Notes under the pieces: model-generated
What the model was told of the DNA's origin: nothing
Seen by the model: the letters and a program-made list of their open reading frames with translations, nothing else
Database searches by the model: none
Position numbers and translations under genes: made by a program
DNA from: Fibrobacter sp.
GTDB taxonomy: Bacteria > Fibrobacterota > Fibrobacteria > Fibrobacterales > Fibrobacteraceae
Length of the DNA stretch: 64,000 nucleotides
NCBI GenBank assembly: GCA_024398935.1
Contig: JAKSIH010000002.1
Span: 88,594 to 152,593, forward strand
Direction: 5' to 3'
In this document: piece by piece, positions 9,012 through 17,107 of the stretch
How the letters are laid out: each line of letters starts with the position of its first letter
Numbering within the stretch: position 1 is the first letter of the stretch

Positions 9012-12000
9012 TTCTCTTGGTGGCCGAAAAACCTTCTGTTGCAAACCAGCATTACAGACCCATGCTGGAACGTCTGGAAGGCGAAAAGTTTACCCAAGGC
9101 GACGGCTGCCTGATTGGGCAAAACCACTGCATTACCTGGTGCGTGGGTCACCTGATTACCCTAGCACCGTTGGATGCCTACCCCGGCTTTGAAGGTGGAT
9201 GGCGTCTAAGCAACCTGCCCCTGCTTCCCGAAAAATTCCGCCTGATGGAAATTGAAAGCACCCAGAAGCAACTGGCAGTAGTGCGCGACATGATGAGCAA
9301 GGCGGATGTCCTTGTAAACGGTGCCGATGCGGGCCGCGAGGGAAACCTGATTTTCGACCTAATTCTGGATTACACGCCCGCCTTTAGGCAGAAGCAGGTG
9401 AAGCGCCTGTGGGTGAACAGCTATGTGGCAAAAGACCTGGATAAGGCCTGGAAAAATCTGGAAGACGCCACCCAGCGTTTGAATTTAAGCTATGCCGCCC
9501 GACTCAGGCAGCGCGCAGACTGGATGGTGGGACTAAACGCCACTCGGGCCTATACGCTGACAGCTGGCCGCGGCAAGATGATTTCCGTAGGCCGCGTGCA
9601 GACGCCCACCCTCAATCTTATTGTGGAACGGGACGCCATGGTGGAGCAGTTCAAGGAACTGTACTACTACAGCGTCGTAGGAACCTGGAAAGGATTTCAG
9701 GCGCAGCTCCTGCGGCCCGACCGAGACGCAAAGGATACCGGTAAGGAAGGCGCAGAGTCGAAGGGGCCTGCATTAAAGGTCGCCGTCTTCGAAAAGGAAG
9801 AACCGGCCCAAGCCGTAGTCGATAAGTGTTCCCCGCCAGAAGACGCGGTCATTACCGCCATTGACGTCCAGCAGAAAAAGCAGTTCCCGCAAAAGCCATT
9901 CGACTTAACGGAACTACAAAAGGAAGGCAACAAGCGTTTTAAGTACAGCGCCCAGCAGGTGTTGGACTGCGCCCAGAATCTTTACGAAAAGAAACTGCTG
10001 ACCTACCCCCGTACGGATTCAGCCTACCTGCCCGATACCATGAAGCAGGAAGCCTACCAGCTGGCACAACGCCTGGCCACCCCCGCCCAGCAGGGAATCA
10101 TGCGCCCCGAAAGCGAGAACTTCGTTTTCATCAACAGCAGCAAGGTGACGGACCATTTCGCCATCATTCCTACCGGTGAACAGCCCAATGGTCTTCCCGA
10201 GATGGAAGAGAACATCTATAACCTGGCCAAGGAACGCTTTATCCAGGCATGGCTGAAACCCTATGTCTGGAACGAAATGGAAATTCTTCTCAAGGCGCCC
10301 GAGCCTGCCGAGGGAAGTGACGCAGAAGTTTTCCGTCTAAAATTAAAGCAAAACGAGGACCTGGGTTTCCGAGCCCTGGTAAAGGAAGAAAAGAAAAAGA
10401 AGACTTCAAAAAAGGGCGATTCTAGTTCAGGAGCCGGCGGCGACGCAGCCGATAGCGGTGATAGCGGCAATTCCGACGACATCACAAACATTGTTGACAC
10501 CTTCCCCGACTGGAAACAGGGCGACAAGGCTCCCTTTGACGCCATCGAACTGCAAAAGAAAAAGAAATCCAAGCCCAAGTACTACACCGAGGCGACCCTC
10601 CTTGCCGCCATGAAGACTGCGGGTAAGCAGATCGATAACGAAGAACTGGCCGAAGCCATGAAGGATCGTGGCCTTGGCACTCCTGCAACACAGGCTGGCA
10701 TTATTGAGACTTTGAAAAAGCGCGGGTTTATCGAAGCACAAAAAAACAACCTGATCAGTACCGCCCGCGGTCGCGAAGTCATCGCCCTGATGGATGAAAA
10801 GGTCAAGTCCCCGGAAATGACCGGCGAATGGGAATACAAGCTTTCCCAGGTCGAAAAAGGCAACCTGACGCCTGTAGAATTCCGGGACGGAATCATGAAC
10901 TACGTGCGGGAACTTTTCGCACAGCTTCACGAAAAATACGGCAGCCAGTTTGAACGGGAAACCGTAACCGACGCCCTTCCCTGCCCCAAATGCGGCACTC
11001 CCATGGAAATCGCCCCCTGGGGTTATATCTGCAAAAATGCAGAATGCGGTTTCAAGGCGGGCCATACTATTGCAGGTCGTACCCTAAGCCACGCCGAAAT
11101 GGGAAAGCTTCTTGCAACAGGCAAATCCGACCTTCTTAGCGGTTTTAAGAGCAAGAAGGGAACCACTTTCAGCGCCACGCTGACTCTTGCCGAAGACGGC
11201 AACATCGGCTTTGAATTTAACGACGAGCCTCGCAGTGCAACGCCCACCGGATTCAAATGTCCAAAATGCGGCAAGCAGATCCTGGATTCCGGCAACCGAT
11301 TGATTTGCGAAGGTAACAGCGGCAACTCCGGCGAAGGTAACAGCGGCGACGCCCCCTCCTGTGATTTCATTTTCTTTAAATCCATCGCAGGCCATGTCAT
11401 GAGCGACGAGGAAATCGGAGAACTGTTCAACGACGGGACAACCCGCGTCATCACAGATTTCATTACCAAAAAGGGACAGTCCTTCAGCGCAAAAGTGGTT
11501 TGGGACAAGGACCACAAGGCAACCTTCGCCTTTGAAAACGACGGGCACTTCCATGGTGCAGAAACCAAGTACAAGTGTCCCATCTGCAAGCACACCCTGG
11601 AAGAAAACAAGAATGCCATTTTCTGTACAGGCAAGGTCCGCGCTCTACAGCAGGAAGGTTCCGTAGAAGTTCAGCCCGGTGAGCCTCTGCAATCCACCAG
11701 CAACCAGCCGCTGGTTGATTGCAAGTTTACCCTATTCAAGACCATCGCCGGCAAGAAACTTCGGACGGCCGACATCAAGGCACTCCTCTCCGGAGAAAAG
11801 ACCGAACTGATCAGCGGATTCAAGAGCAAGAAGGGCGACACCTTCGACGCCTTCCTGAAGCTAGGTCCCGATGGACGCACCAACTTCGAATTCCTGCGCA
11901 GGAATTTTCCCTGCCCCGTCTGCGGTGACCAGCTGAGATTCCGCGGAGGGACCGACGCAAACGGTAACAATGTTTCCGCCTATATCTGCATGAACAATCA

Positions 12001-12202
12001 CTGCAATTACGGCATTCCTAAAATTTTCTACCAGAGGGAATTCAAGGACGAGGAAGTCGAGGAACTTCTGAAAAAGAAATGCAGTCCCGTTCTTGAAAAA
12101 TTCAAGAAGAACGACACGGTATTCCGTGCCGCCCTCGAAATCCGTGAAAACGGGAAACTAGCCTTCAACAAGCTGACCGTAGAAGTCATCAGCCAGAAAT
12201 AG
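9008..12202 (+). CDS. topB: DNA topoisomerase III (type IA) with extended C-terminus
   Basis: 1064 aa against about 650 in E. coli TopB. Toprim domain at the N-terminus (LLVAEKPSVA; acidic site GADAGREGNLIF). Active-site Tyr333 lies in LLTYPRTDSAYLP. A Ser/Gly/Asp-rich linker (about residues 475-495) interrupts the core. After about residue 655 come four repeated modules, each a Cys-pair zinc-ribbon-like segment (CPKCG, CPICK, CPVCG) followed by a conserved unit with LL..GKT/SDLISGFKSKKG and F.A.L.L..DG...FEF. It relaxes and decatenates DNA by single-strand passage. The duplicated C-terminal modules probably widen DNA binding. The upstream gene overlaps by 4 bases. Confidence 0.93.
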   Translation: MILLVAEKPSVANQHYRPMLERLEGEKFTQGDGCLIGQNHCITWCVGHLITLAPLDAYPGFEGGWRLSNLPLLPEKFRLMEIESTQKQLAVVRDMMSKADVLVNGADAGREGNLIFDLILDYTPAFRQKQVKRLWVNSYVAKDLDKAWKNLEDATQRLNLSYAARLRQRADWMVGLNATRAYTLTAGRGKMISVGRVQTPTLNLIVERDAMVEQFKELYYYSVVGTWKGFQAQLLRPDRDAKDTGKEGAESKGPALKVAVFEKEEPAQAVVDKCSPPEDAVITAIDVQQKKQFPQKPFDLTELQKEGNKRFKYSAQQVLDCAQNLYEKKLLTYPRTDSAYLPDTMKQEAYQLAQRLATPAQQGIMRPESENFVFINSSKVTDHFAIIPTGEQPNGLPEMEENIYNLAKERFIQAWLKPYVWNEMEILLKAPEPAEGSDAEVFRLKLKQNEDLGFRALVKEEKKKKTSKKGDSSSGAGGDAADSGDSGNSDDITNIVDTFPDWKQGDKAPFDAIELQKKKKSKPKYYTEATLLAAMKTAGKQIDNEELAEAMKDRGLGTPATQAGIIETLKKRGFIEAQKNNLISTARGREVIALMDEKVKSPEMTGEWEYKLSQVEKGNLTPVEFRDGIMNYVRELFAQLHEKYGSQFERETVTDALPCPKCGTPMEIAPWGYICKNAECGFKAGHTIAGRTLSHAEMGKLLATGKSDLLSGFKSKKGTTFSATLTLAEDGNIGFEFNDEPRSATPTGFKCPKCGKQILDSGNRLICEGNSGNSGEGNSGDAPSCDFIFFKSIAGHVMSDEEIGELFNDGTTRVITDFITKKGQSFSAKVVWDKDHKATFAFENDGHFHGAETKYKCPICKHTLEENKNAIFCTGKVRALQQEGSVEVQPGEPLQSTSNQPLVDCKFTLFKTIAGKKLRTADIKALLSGEKTELISGFKSKKGDTFDAFLKLGPDGRTNFEFLRRNFPCPVCGDQLRFRGGTDANGNNVSAYICMNNHCNYGIPKIFYQREFKDEEVEELLKKKCSPVLEKFKKNDTVFRAALEIRENGKLAFNKLTVEVISQK

Positions 12203-12212
12203 CCTGGATTCT

Positions 12213-12305
12213 TCACCCCTGGCGGGGTTCAGAATGACGGTAAGCAGGCGGGGTTCAGAATGACGGTAAGGTAAGCGGGGTTCAGAATGACGGTAAGTCT
12301 GAATG
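12213..12305. repeat. Palindromic repeat with three tandem satellites
   Basis: Starts with GGATTCTTC, an ACCCC-TGGC-GGGGT hairpin, then three copies of a CGGGGTTCAGAATGACGGTAA-like unit. Same design as the other palindromic repeats here (GGATxCTTC ... CAGxATGAC plus satellites) but a separate subfamily. Confidence 0.75.
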
Positions 12306-12306
12306 A

Positions 12307-12477
12307 CTAATCCCCCACTCTTTCGCCCAGAATGACGCTTGCGTAGGCTACTGCAACTGCAATTGCCGCGGCTACACTTTCACAGCCCATCAGCATACCT
12401 GCGAACACCACCGGAGTAAGAGCCATGAGAATAACGAAGAGAGTGTTGTTGGTTGCGAGATTCATCATATTGTGCAT
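12307..12477 (-). CDS. Small hydrophobic membrane protein (56 aa)
   Basis: 56 codons from ATG 12477 to TAG. Two hydrophobic stretches (LFVILMALTPVVFAGMLMG and AAAIAVAVAYASVIL) end in a charged GERVGD tail. A strong AGGAAG ribosome site lies about 7 bases upstream, and a TAnnTTTG promoter-like box lies at 12513-12506. It follows the sodium symporter gene on the same strand but beyond that gene's terminator. Some NSS transporters have small membrane partners (MetS with MetP); that is a possibility only, as the sequence does not resemble MetS. Confidence 0.6.
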   Translation of the reverse strand: MHNMMNLATNNTLFVILMALTPVVFAGMLMGCESVAAAIAVAVAYASVILGERVGD

Positions 12478-12505
12478 AATGTACTTCCTTTTTCTTTTAC
12501 ACCAA

Positions 12506-12513
12506 CAAATATA
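12506..12513 (-). promoter_or_regulatory. TAnnTTTG box upstream of the 56-aa ORF
   Basis: TATATTTG on the minus strand, matching the -7 consensus known from Bacteroides promoters; a TTGACA lies further upstream but with poor spacing. Confidence 0.4.
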
Positions 12514-12553
12514 AGTTTAGTTTTATGTCAATTTTTGACAAAATTTAACAACA

Positions 12554-12590
12554 CAAAAAAAGAACCTGCGGATTTATTCCGTAGGTTCAA
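12554..12590 (-). terminator. Terminator after the symporter gene
   Basis: Eleven-position stem 12588-12578 with 12572-12562, one mismatch, five-base loop, then a T-run (A's at 12555-12561 on the plus strand). Confidence 0.85.
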
Positions 12591-12638
12591 TCGTTTTTCA
12601 GCAGGTATTCCCCTGCCCTGTCAGTCAAAAAGGCTATT

Positions 12639-14288
12639 TTACTTTGCGGTCTCCGGACCTGCAGCAGGAGGCGTTTCCGGAGCAGCAGTACTATCGGCTA
12701 CGATTGCAGCGGCGCTATCCGCAACAGGAGCAACTGCACTGTCTACAAGCTGCTTCGGCGGGAGCGACTTCGTGGCAGGAGTTCCGTCGCAACGAATTGC
12801 AACATCCTCAGCGGCAGCCTGTTCAACAGCTTTTGCGGCAGGCTCTTCAGCAGTTTTTTCCACAACGGCTGGAGTTTCCTTCTTTCCAAGAATTTCGTTG
12901 TAGAAATCCGGGGCGAACTTCTTAACATAACCCATTGCAAAAATCACCAGCACAATCAGGGGTAAGACCCACTTCATGTAAAAACGGATCACACCGTTGG
13001 TAGGGAATTTCATGCCCTTACCGGTGTTCACCTCTTCATAGAAATTCTTCTGGGTCCAGCCATAGCGGGCAGTACAGAAAATGACAAAGAAGATTGAGCC
13101 CAGCGGCAGCAAGGTGTTTGTAACAATGAAGTCTTCCAGATCCAAGACGTTGCTTCCCTTTCCAAAAGGCGTGAAATCGGCCAGCACATTGAATCCCAGG
13201 GCACAGGGCAGGGACAAGATGATAATGGCAACAATGTTCCATTTCACCACCTTTTTCCGGTCATAGCCCTTCAAATCCATCCAGAAGGAAATGATGTTTT
13301 CGAACACGGCAACCAGCGTGGAAAGAGCAGCAAAACTCATGAACAGGAAGAAAGCCACACCGCACCAGCGACCGGCCGGCATCTGGTTGAATATGTTGGG
13401 AAGGGCCACAAATACGAGCCCCGGACCTTCATCCATTTTCACATCAAAGGCAGAGCAGCTAGGAATGATAATAAGGCCTGCGAGCAAGGCGACAACCGTA
13501 TCCAAGGTGCAGATATTCACCGCTTCCTTGGCCAAGGAATGCTTCTTGTTGATGTAGCTACCGAGAATGGACATGGAGCCGATACCGATACTTAAGGTAA
13601 AGAAGGCCTGACCCATGGCCGCAAAAACCACCTCGGTAATGCCCTGTTCCTGCAGGCGGTTAAAGTCAGGCAGCAGATAGAACTTCAGGCCTTCTTCGGC
13701 ACCCGGCAAGGTCACTGCGCGAATGGCAAGGGCAATCATAATCACAAACAACAGGGACATCATAGTCTTGGTCACCCGTTCCACGCCCTTCTGGAGTCCG
13801 AGAGAAACAATGCCCAGACCAATAATGGTGGCAATGGCCATCCACCCTACCAGAACGCTGGGATTACCCAACATAGTGCCAAACTTTTCGCCCACCTGAT
13901 CCGGTGTCAGCCCGTAAATGTCCCCTTCCACCGCCATGTGATAGAAGTAATACATCATCCAGCCAGCCACCGTAGTGTAGAACATCATGAGCAGGTAGTT
14001 ACCCGCAATCATGGGATACTTTGCCAAGTGCCACTTGGAGCCCTTGGGTTCCAGTTCCTCAAAGGACCGGCCGATACCACGCTTACTTCCGCGACCTACG
14101 GCAAATTCAGCAATCAGCGCAGGCAAGCCCAGAATGACCAGGAAGAAAAGATAAATCAGAATGAAGGCGGCACCACCGTACTGCCCCGCAATGTAGGGGA
14201 ATCGCCACACGTTACCGATACCGATTGCGCAGCCGGCCGCAATCAGAATAAAACCAAGTCGAGACGCAAAATTTTCTCTTTCTTTCAT
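12639..14288 (-). CDS. Sodium-dependent transporter, NSS/SNF family
   Basis: 549 aa integral inner-membrane protein. It opens with the family hallmark FASRLGFILIAAGCAIGIGNVWRF split around the unwound first helix that binds sodium and substrate, then PALIAEFAVGRGSKRG. Eleven or twelve membrane helices follow to about residue 465. The C-terminal 80 residues are an Ala/Pro/Glu-rich tail with repeated AAxxVADS-like text and look disordered. NSS members import amino acids or related solutes with sodium; the substrate here is not evident. Confidence 0.9.
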   Translation of the reverse strand: MKERENFASRLGFILIAAGCAIGIGNVWRFPYIAGQYGGAAFILIYLFFLVILGLPALIAEFAVGRGSKRGIGRSFEELEPKGSKWHLAKYPMIAGNYLLMMFYTTVAGWMMYYFYHMAVEGDIYGLTPDQVGEKFGTMLGNPSVLVGWMAIATIIGLGIVSLGLQKGVERVTKTMMSLLFVIMIALAIRAVTLPGAEEGLKFYLLPDFNRLQEQGITEVVFAAMGQAFFTLSIGIGSMSILGSYINKKHSLAKEAVNICTLDTVVALLAGLIIIPSCSAFDVKMDEGPGLVFVALPNIFNQMPAGRWCGVAFFLFMSFAALSTLVAVFENIISFWMDLKGYDRKKVVKWNIVAIIILSLPCALGFNVLADFTPFGKGSNVLDLEDFIVTNTLLPLGSIFFVIFCTARYGWTQKNFYEEVNTGKGMKFPTNGVIRFYMKWVLPLIVLVIFAMGYVKKFAPDFYNEILGKKETPAVVEKTAEEPAAKAVEQAAAEDVAIRCDGTPATKSLPPKQLVDSAVAPVADSAAAIVADSTAAPETPPAAGPETAK

Positions 14289-14415
14289 TTCCTAGCCTTT
14301 TCTAGTTATCAAAAAATCGATACGGGAAAGATAATAAAAAAACAACAAACCTATTTTCAAACGAAACAACCCCATTGTAATCAAATTAGAGTGTCGGCAT
14401 TCCCTACTTTTTTTG

Positions 14416-14423
14416 TATATTTG
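14416..14423 (+). promoter_or_regulatory. TAnnTTTG promoter box for sufB
   Basis: TATATTTG, about 77 bases before the sufB start, in the AT-rich divergent gap. It matches the Bacteroides-type -7 element; no clear -33 TTTG was found. Confidence 0.45.
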
Positions 14424-14499
14424 CACCGAAAAAAAATTATATAAGCGCGGGCGGAACAACGCCGAAAAAAGATCGGCGGAATTCAGCACAAGGTTTAAG

Positions 14500-15915
14500 A
14501 TGAGCGAAAATTACAAGTACGGTTTTGTTACGGATATCGAGAACGACTCTTTTGAAAAGGGCCTGAACGAAGATATCATCCGTCGGGCAAGCGCCCTTCG
14601 TGGCGAACCTCAGTTCATGTTGGATTTTCGCCTGAAGGCCTACGAAAAGCTCTTGACCATGGAGCAGCCCAACTGGGGCGAGCTGAACTTCGCGCCCGTA
14701 GATCTGCAGGACATCGTCTATTATTCCGCCCCCAAGAACAAGAAGGCTCACGAAAAAATCGAGGACGTGGATCCGGAACTTCTGGCCACCTTCGAAAAGC
14801 TGGGCATTCCTCTGGACGAACAGAAGCGCCTGGCAAACGTTGCCGTGGATGCCGTGTTCGACTCCGTCAGTATTTATACCAGCCACAAGAAGAAGCTCAT
14901 GGAAATGGGCATTATCTTCTGCAGCATTTCCGACGCCATCAAGGAATACCCGGAACTGATCGAGCAGTACCTGGGTAGCGTGGTTCCCGCAGGCGACAAC
15001 TACTTTGCAGCCTTGAACAGCGCCGTCTTTGGTGACGGTAGCTTCGTCTATATTCCCGCTGGAGTCAAGTGCCCCATGGACCTGTCCACCTACTTCCGCA
15101 TCAACAACAAGGAAGCAGGCCAGTTCGAACGTACATTGATTATCGCCGACGACGGCGCCGAAGTCAGCTACCTGGAAGGCTGCACCGCTCCGGAATTTAC
15201 CAGCAAGCAGCTGCACTCCGCCATCGTAGAACTGGTGGCCAACGAAAACGCCAAGATCAAGTACAGCACCGTGCAGAACTGGTACGCCGGCGACCGCGAG
15301 ACTGGCGCAGGTGGCGTCTACAACTTTGTGACCAAGCGCGGCAAGTGCGCCGGCAAGAACAGCCGCATCAGCTGGACCCAGGTGGAAACCGGTTCCGCCA
15401 TCACCTGGAAGTACCCCAGTTGCGTCCTAGTTGGCGACAACTCCGTCGGTGAATTCTACAGTGTGGCACTGACCAACGGCCATATGCAGGCCGATACCGG
15501 TACCAAGATGATCCACATCGGCAAGAACACCAAGAGCACGATCATTTCGAAAGGCATCAGCGCCGACAATTCCAGCAACGCCTACCGCGGCGAAGTTTCT
15601 ATCCGTAAGTCTGCAGCAGGGGCCCGCAACTACACCCAGTGCGACAGTATGCTTGTTGGCGACAAGAGCGCTGCCCACACCTTCCCCTACATCACCGTGG
15701 CAAATCCCACCGCACAGACAGAACACGAGGCCACCACCAGCCGCATCAGCGAAGACCAGTTGTTCTATTTCGAGAGCCGCGGTATCAAGCGCGAAGACGC
15801 AATACAAGCCATGGTGGGCGGCTTCTGCAAGGACGTGTTCAAGGAACTGCCCGGCGAATTCGCTACCGAAGCCCGCCAGCTGTTGACCCTGAAGCTGGAA
15901 CACAGCGTGGGGTAA
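14500..15915 (+). CDS. sufB: Fe-S cluster assembly scaffold SufB
   Basis: 471 aa when started at ATG 14500 (AAGG seven bases upstream; upstream in-frame codons are not SufB-like). Conserved features include [41 protein letters not shown], interrupted here for brevity after each block, then EGCTAP, and the C-terminal [17 protein letters not shown]. SufB forms the SufBC2D scaffold that builds and transfers Fe-S clusters. Normally sufC, sufD and sufS lie beside it; here both flanks hold unrelated genes, and the downstream side is occupied by a palindromic repeat array. Partner genes must be elsewhere. Confidence 0.93.
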   Translation: MSENYKYGFVTDIENDSFEKGLNEDIIRRASALRGEPQFMLDFRLKAYEKLLTMEQPNWGELNFAPVDLQDIVYYSAPKNKKAHEKIEDVDPELLATFEKLGIPLDEQKRLANVAVDAVFDSVSIYTSHKKKLMEMGIIFCSISDAIKEYPELIEQYLGSVVPAGDNYFAALNSAVFGDGSFVYIPAGVKCPMDLSTYFRINNKEAGQFERTLIIADDGAEVSYLEGCTAPEFTSKQLHSAIVELVANENAKIKYSTVQNWYAGDRETGAGGVYNFVTKRGKCAGKNSRISWTQVETGSAITWKYPSCVLVGDNSVGEFYSVALTNGHMQADTGTKMIHIGKNTKSTIISKGISADNSSNAYRGEVSIRKSAAGARNYTQCDSMLVGDKSAAHTFPYITVANPTAQTEHEATTSRISEDQLFYFESRGIKREDAIQAMVGGFCKDVFKELPGEFATEARQLLTLKLEHSVG

Positions 15916-15917
15916 CT

Positions 15918-16089
15918 CGCGCGTCATCCTGAGCGTCCTCGTGCGTCATCCTGAGCGTCCTCGCGCGTCATCCTGAGTGTCCTCGCGCGTCATCCCGAGC
16001 GACCTCGCGCGTCATCCTGAGCGAAGCTATACGACACTTGGGGCGAAGCCCCTTAGTGGAAGTTATCCACTTTGTGGAGAAGGATCTAG
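15918..16089. repeat. Left border palindromic repeat array of the GIY-YIG gene
   Basis: Five tandem units of about 23 bases containing CGCGCGTCATCCTGAGCG, then hairpins (GGGGC-GAA-GCCCC; GTGGA...TCCAC), ending in GAAGGATCTAG (16079-16089). Read on the minus strand this is CTAGATCCTTC ... CAGGATGAC with satellites: the same element as on the right side, in opposite orientation. Confidence 0.85.
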
Positions 16090-16145
16090 CATTATATTTC
16101 AGTACTGTCATCTATTGTCATTTACCTATTGGTATTTTTTTGCGT

Positions 16146-16439
16146 ATGAAAAAATACTACACCTACATAATGTCCAGCACAAACAACGCCACAATTTACA
16201 TCGGTGTCACAAACGACATTCACCGTCGTTATCAAGAACATAATGCCGGAATAACCCCTGGTTTCACAAAACGATATCACGTTCACAAACTTGTTTATTT
16301 TGAAGAATATTCAGAAATAAAAGATGCTATTTGCAGAGAAAAACAATTAAAGGGGATTAAACGCATTAAGAAAAATGCTATTATCAATGCAAATAATCAC
16401 GAATGGAAAGATCTTATGCTGAATGAATTCAACAATTAG
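16146..16439 (+). CDS. GIY-YIG nuclease, URI-type single domain
   Basis: 97 aa from ATG 16146 (an in-frame start at 16038 falls inside the repeat and is rejected). A complete URI-type GIY-YIG domain: YYTYIMSS with IYIGVT forming the two catalytic strands, the Arg pair in NDIHRRYQEH, FTKRY, and the metal-binding Glu in REKQLKG. Members hydrolyse DNA with one metal ion. The gene is AT-rich compared with sufB. It has no other domain to direct it, so flanking repeats may be its target or cargo. No convincing ribosome site. Confidence 0.88.
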   Translation: MKKYYTYIMSSTNNATIYIGVTNDIHRRYQEHNAGITPGFTKRYHVHKLVYFEEYSEIKDAICREKQLKGIKRIKKNAIINANNHEWKDLMLNEFNN

Positions 16440-16512
16440 ATCCTTCACTGCGCCTGCGGCTTCGTTCAGGATGACACCAGAAGAAACATTCTCATTCGTT
16501 CAGGATGACACG
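16436..16512. repeat. Right border palindromic repeat of the GIY-YIG gene
   Basis: TTAGATCCTTC, a GCG-C-rich hairpin region, TTCGTTCAGGATGAC, then a second TTCGTTCAGGATGAC satellite. Orientation is opposite to the left border copy. Confidence 0.85.
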
Positions 16513-16530
16513 TTACAATAAGAGGATTTT

Positions 16531-17088
16531 ATGAACGTTCTTTTCTTGATGGCAAATGGTTTTGAAGAAACCGAATTCGTCACACCCTTTGACTACTGGC
16601 AGCGCGGCGGCATGAATGTCGCCCTGGCATCCATCAGCGACAGCACCGAAGTGACTGGCGCTCACGGTCTCGCCATCAAGACCAACGTTCTTCTCGCAGA
16701 TTTGATTGCGGAAGGATTCCTCAACCAGTTTGACGCAATCTGCCTTCCCGGCGGGGGGCCCGGCGTCAAGAACCTTAAAGCGTCCGCCATGGTTGCCGAT
16801 GTCATTAAGGAATTCGAGGAATCCAACAAGTGGATTTTCGCCATCTGTGCAGCCCCCCTGGTACTTTCCAAGGCAGGCATCCTAAAGAACCGCAAGTGCA
16901 CCTGCTTCCCCGGTTGCGAGGATGAACTGGAATGCAAGGAATTCAGTACAGACCGCGTGGTTGTCGACGGGAAAATCATCACGAGCCGCGGTGCGGGTAC
17001 CGCCGAAGAATTCGCCTTTGAATGCATGGCCCAGGCTCTTGACCACGAAACCTCCGAAAAGATCCGTAACCAGGTCGTCGCCCGCTAA
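16531..17088 (+). CDS. DJ-1/PfpI family protein (YajL-like)
   Basis: 185 aa, the usual family length. Starts MNVLFLMANGFEETE with the conserved Glu, has LPGGGPGVKNL, and the nucleophile-elbow Cys106 in FAICAAPLVL, the same position as in DJ-1 and YajL. TSRGAGTAEEFA follows. Family members are redox-sensing or glyoxal-detoxifying hydrolases; the exact activity is debated for the family. Ribosome site AGAGGA is upstream. It is convergent with the dehydratase gene. Confidence 0.88.
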   Translation: MNVLFLMANGFEETEFVTPFDYWQRGGMNVALASISDSTEVTGAHGLAIKTNVLLADLIAEGFLNQFDAICLPGGGPGVKNLKASAMVADVIKEFEESNKWIFAICAAPLVLSKAGILKNRKCTCFPGCEDELECKEFSTDRVVVDGKIITSRGAGTAEEFAFECMAQALDHETSEKIRNQVVAR

Positions 17089-17107
17089 CACACGGATAAT
17101 TTCCGAT

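Larger units (their letters stand above)
15918..16512. mobile_element. Putative GIY-YIG element bounded by inverted palindromic repeats
   Basis: A single GIY-YIG nuclease ORF sits between inverted copies of one repeat family. The inner borders are CTAGATCCTTC (complement 16089-16079) and TTAGATCCTTC (16436-16446), 10 of 11 identical, and the ORF stop codon TAG is part of the right border. Palindromic satellites extend outward on both sides. The organisation parallels REP elements with their RAYT transposase, but with an unrelated nuclease. Mobility is inferred only. Confidence 0.5.

Noticed and set aside
14413..14499. Longer SufB from 14413
   Set aside because: The added residues come from the promoter region and no ribosome site precedes them.
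15918..16020. CRISPR-like array of 23-base units
   Set aside because: Units are contiguous with no spacers, and their sequence is that of the palindromic repeat satellites; no cas genes nearby.
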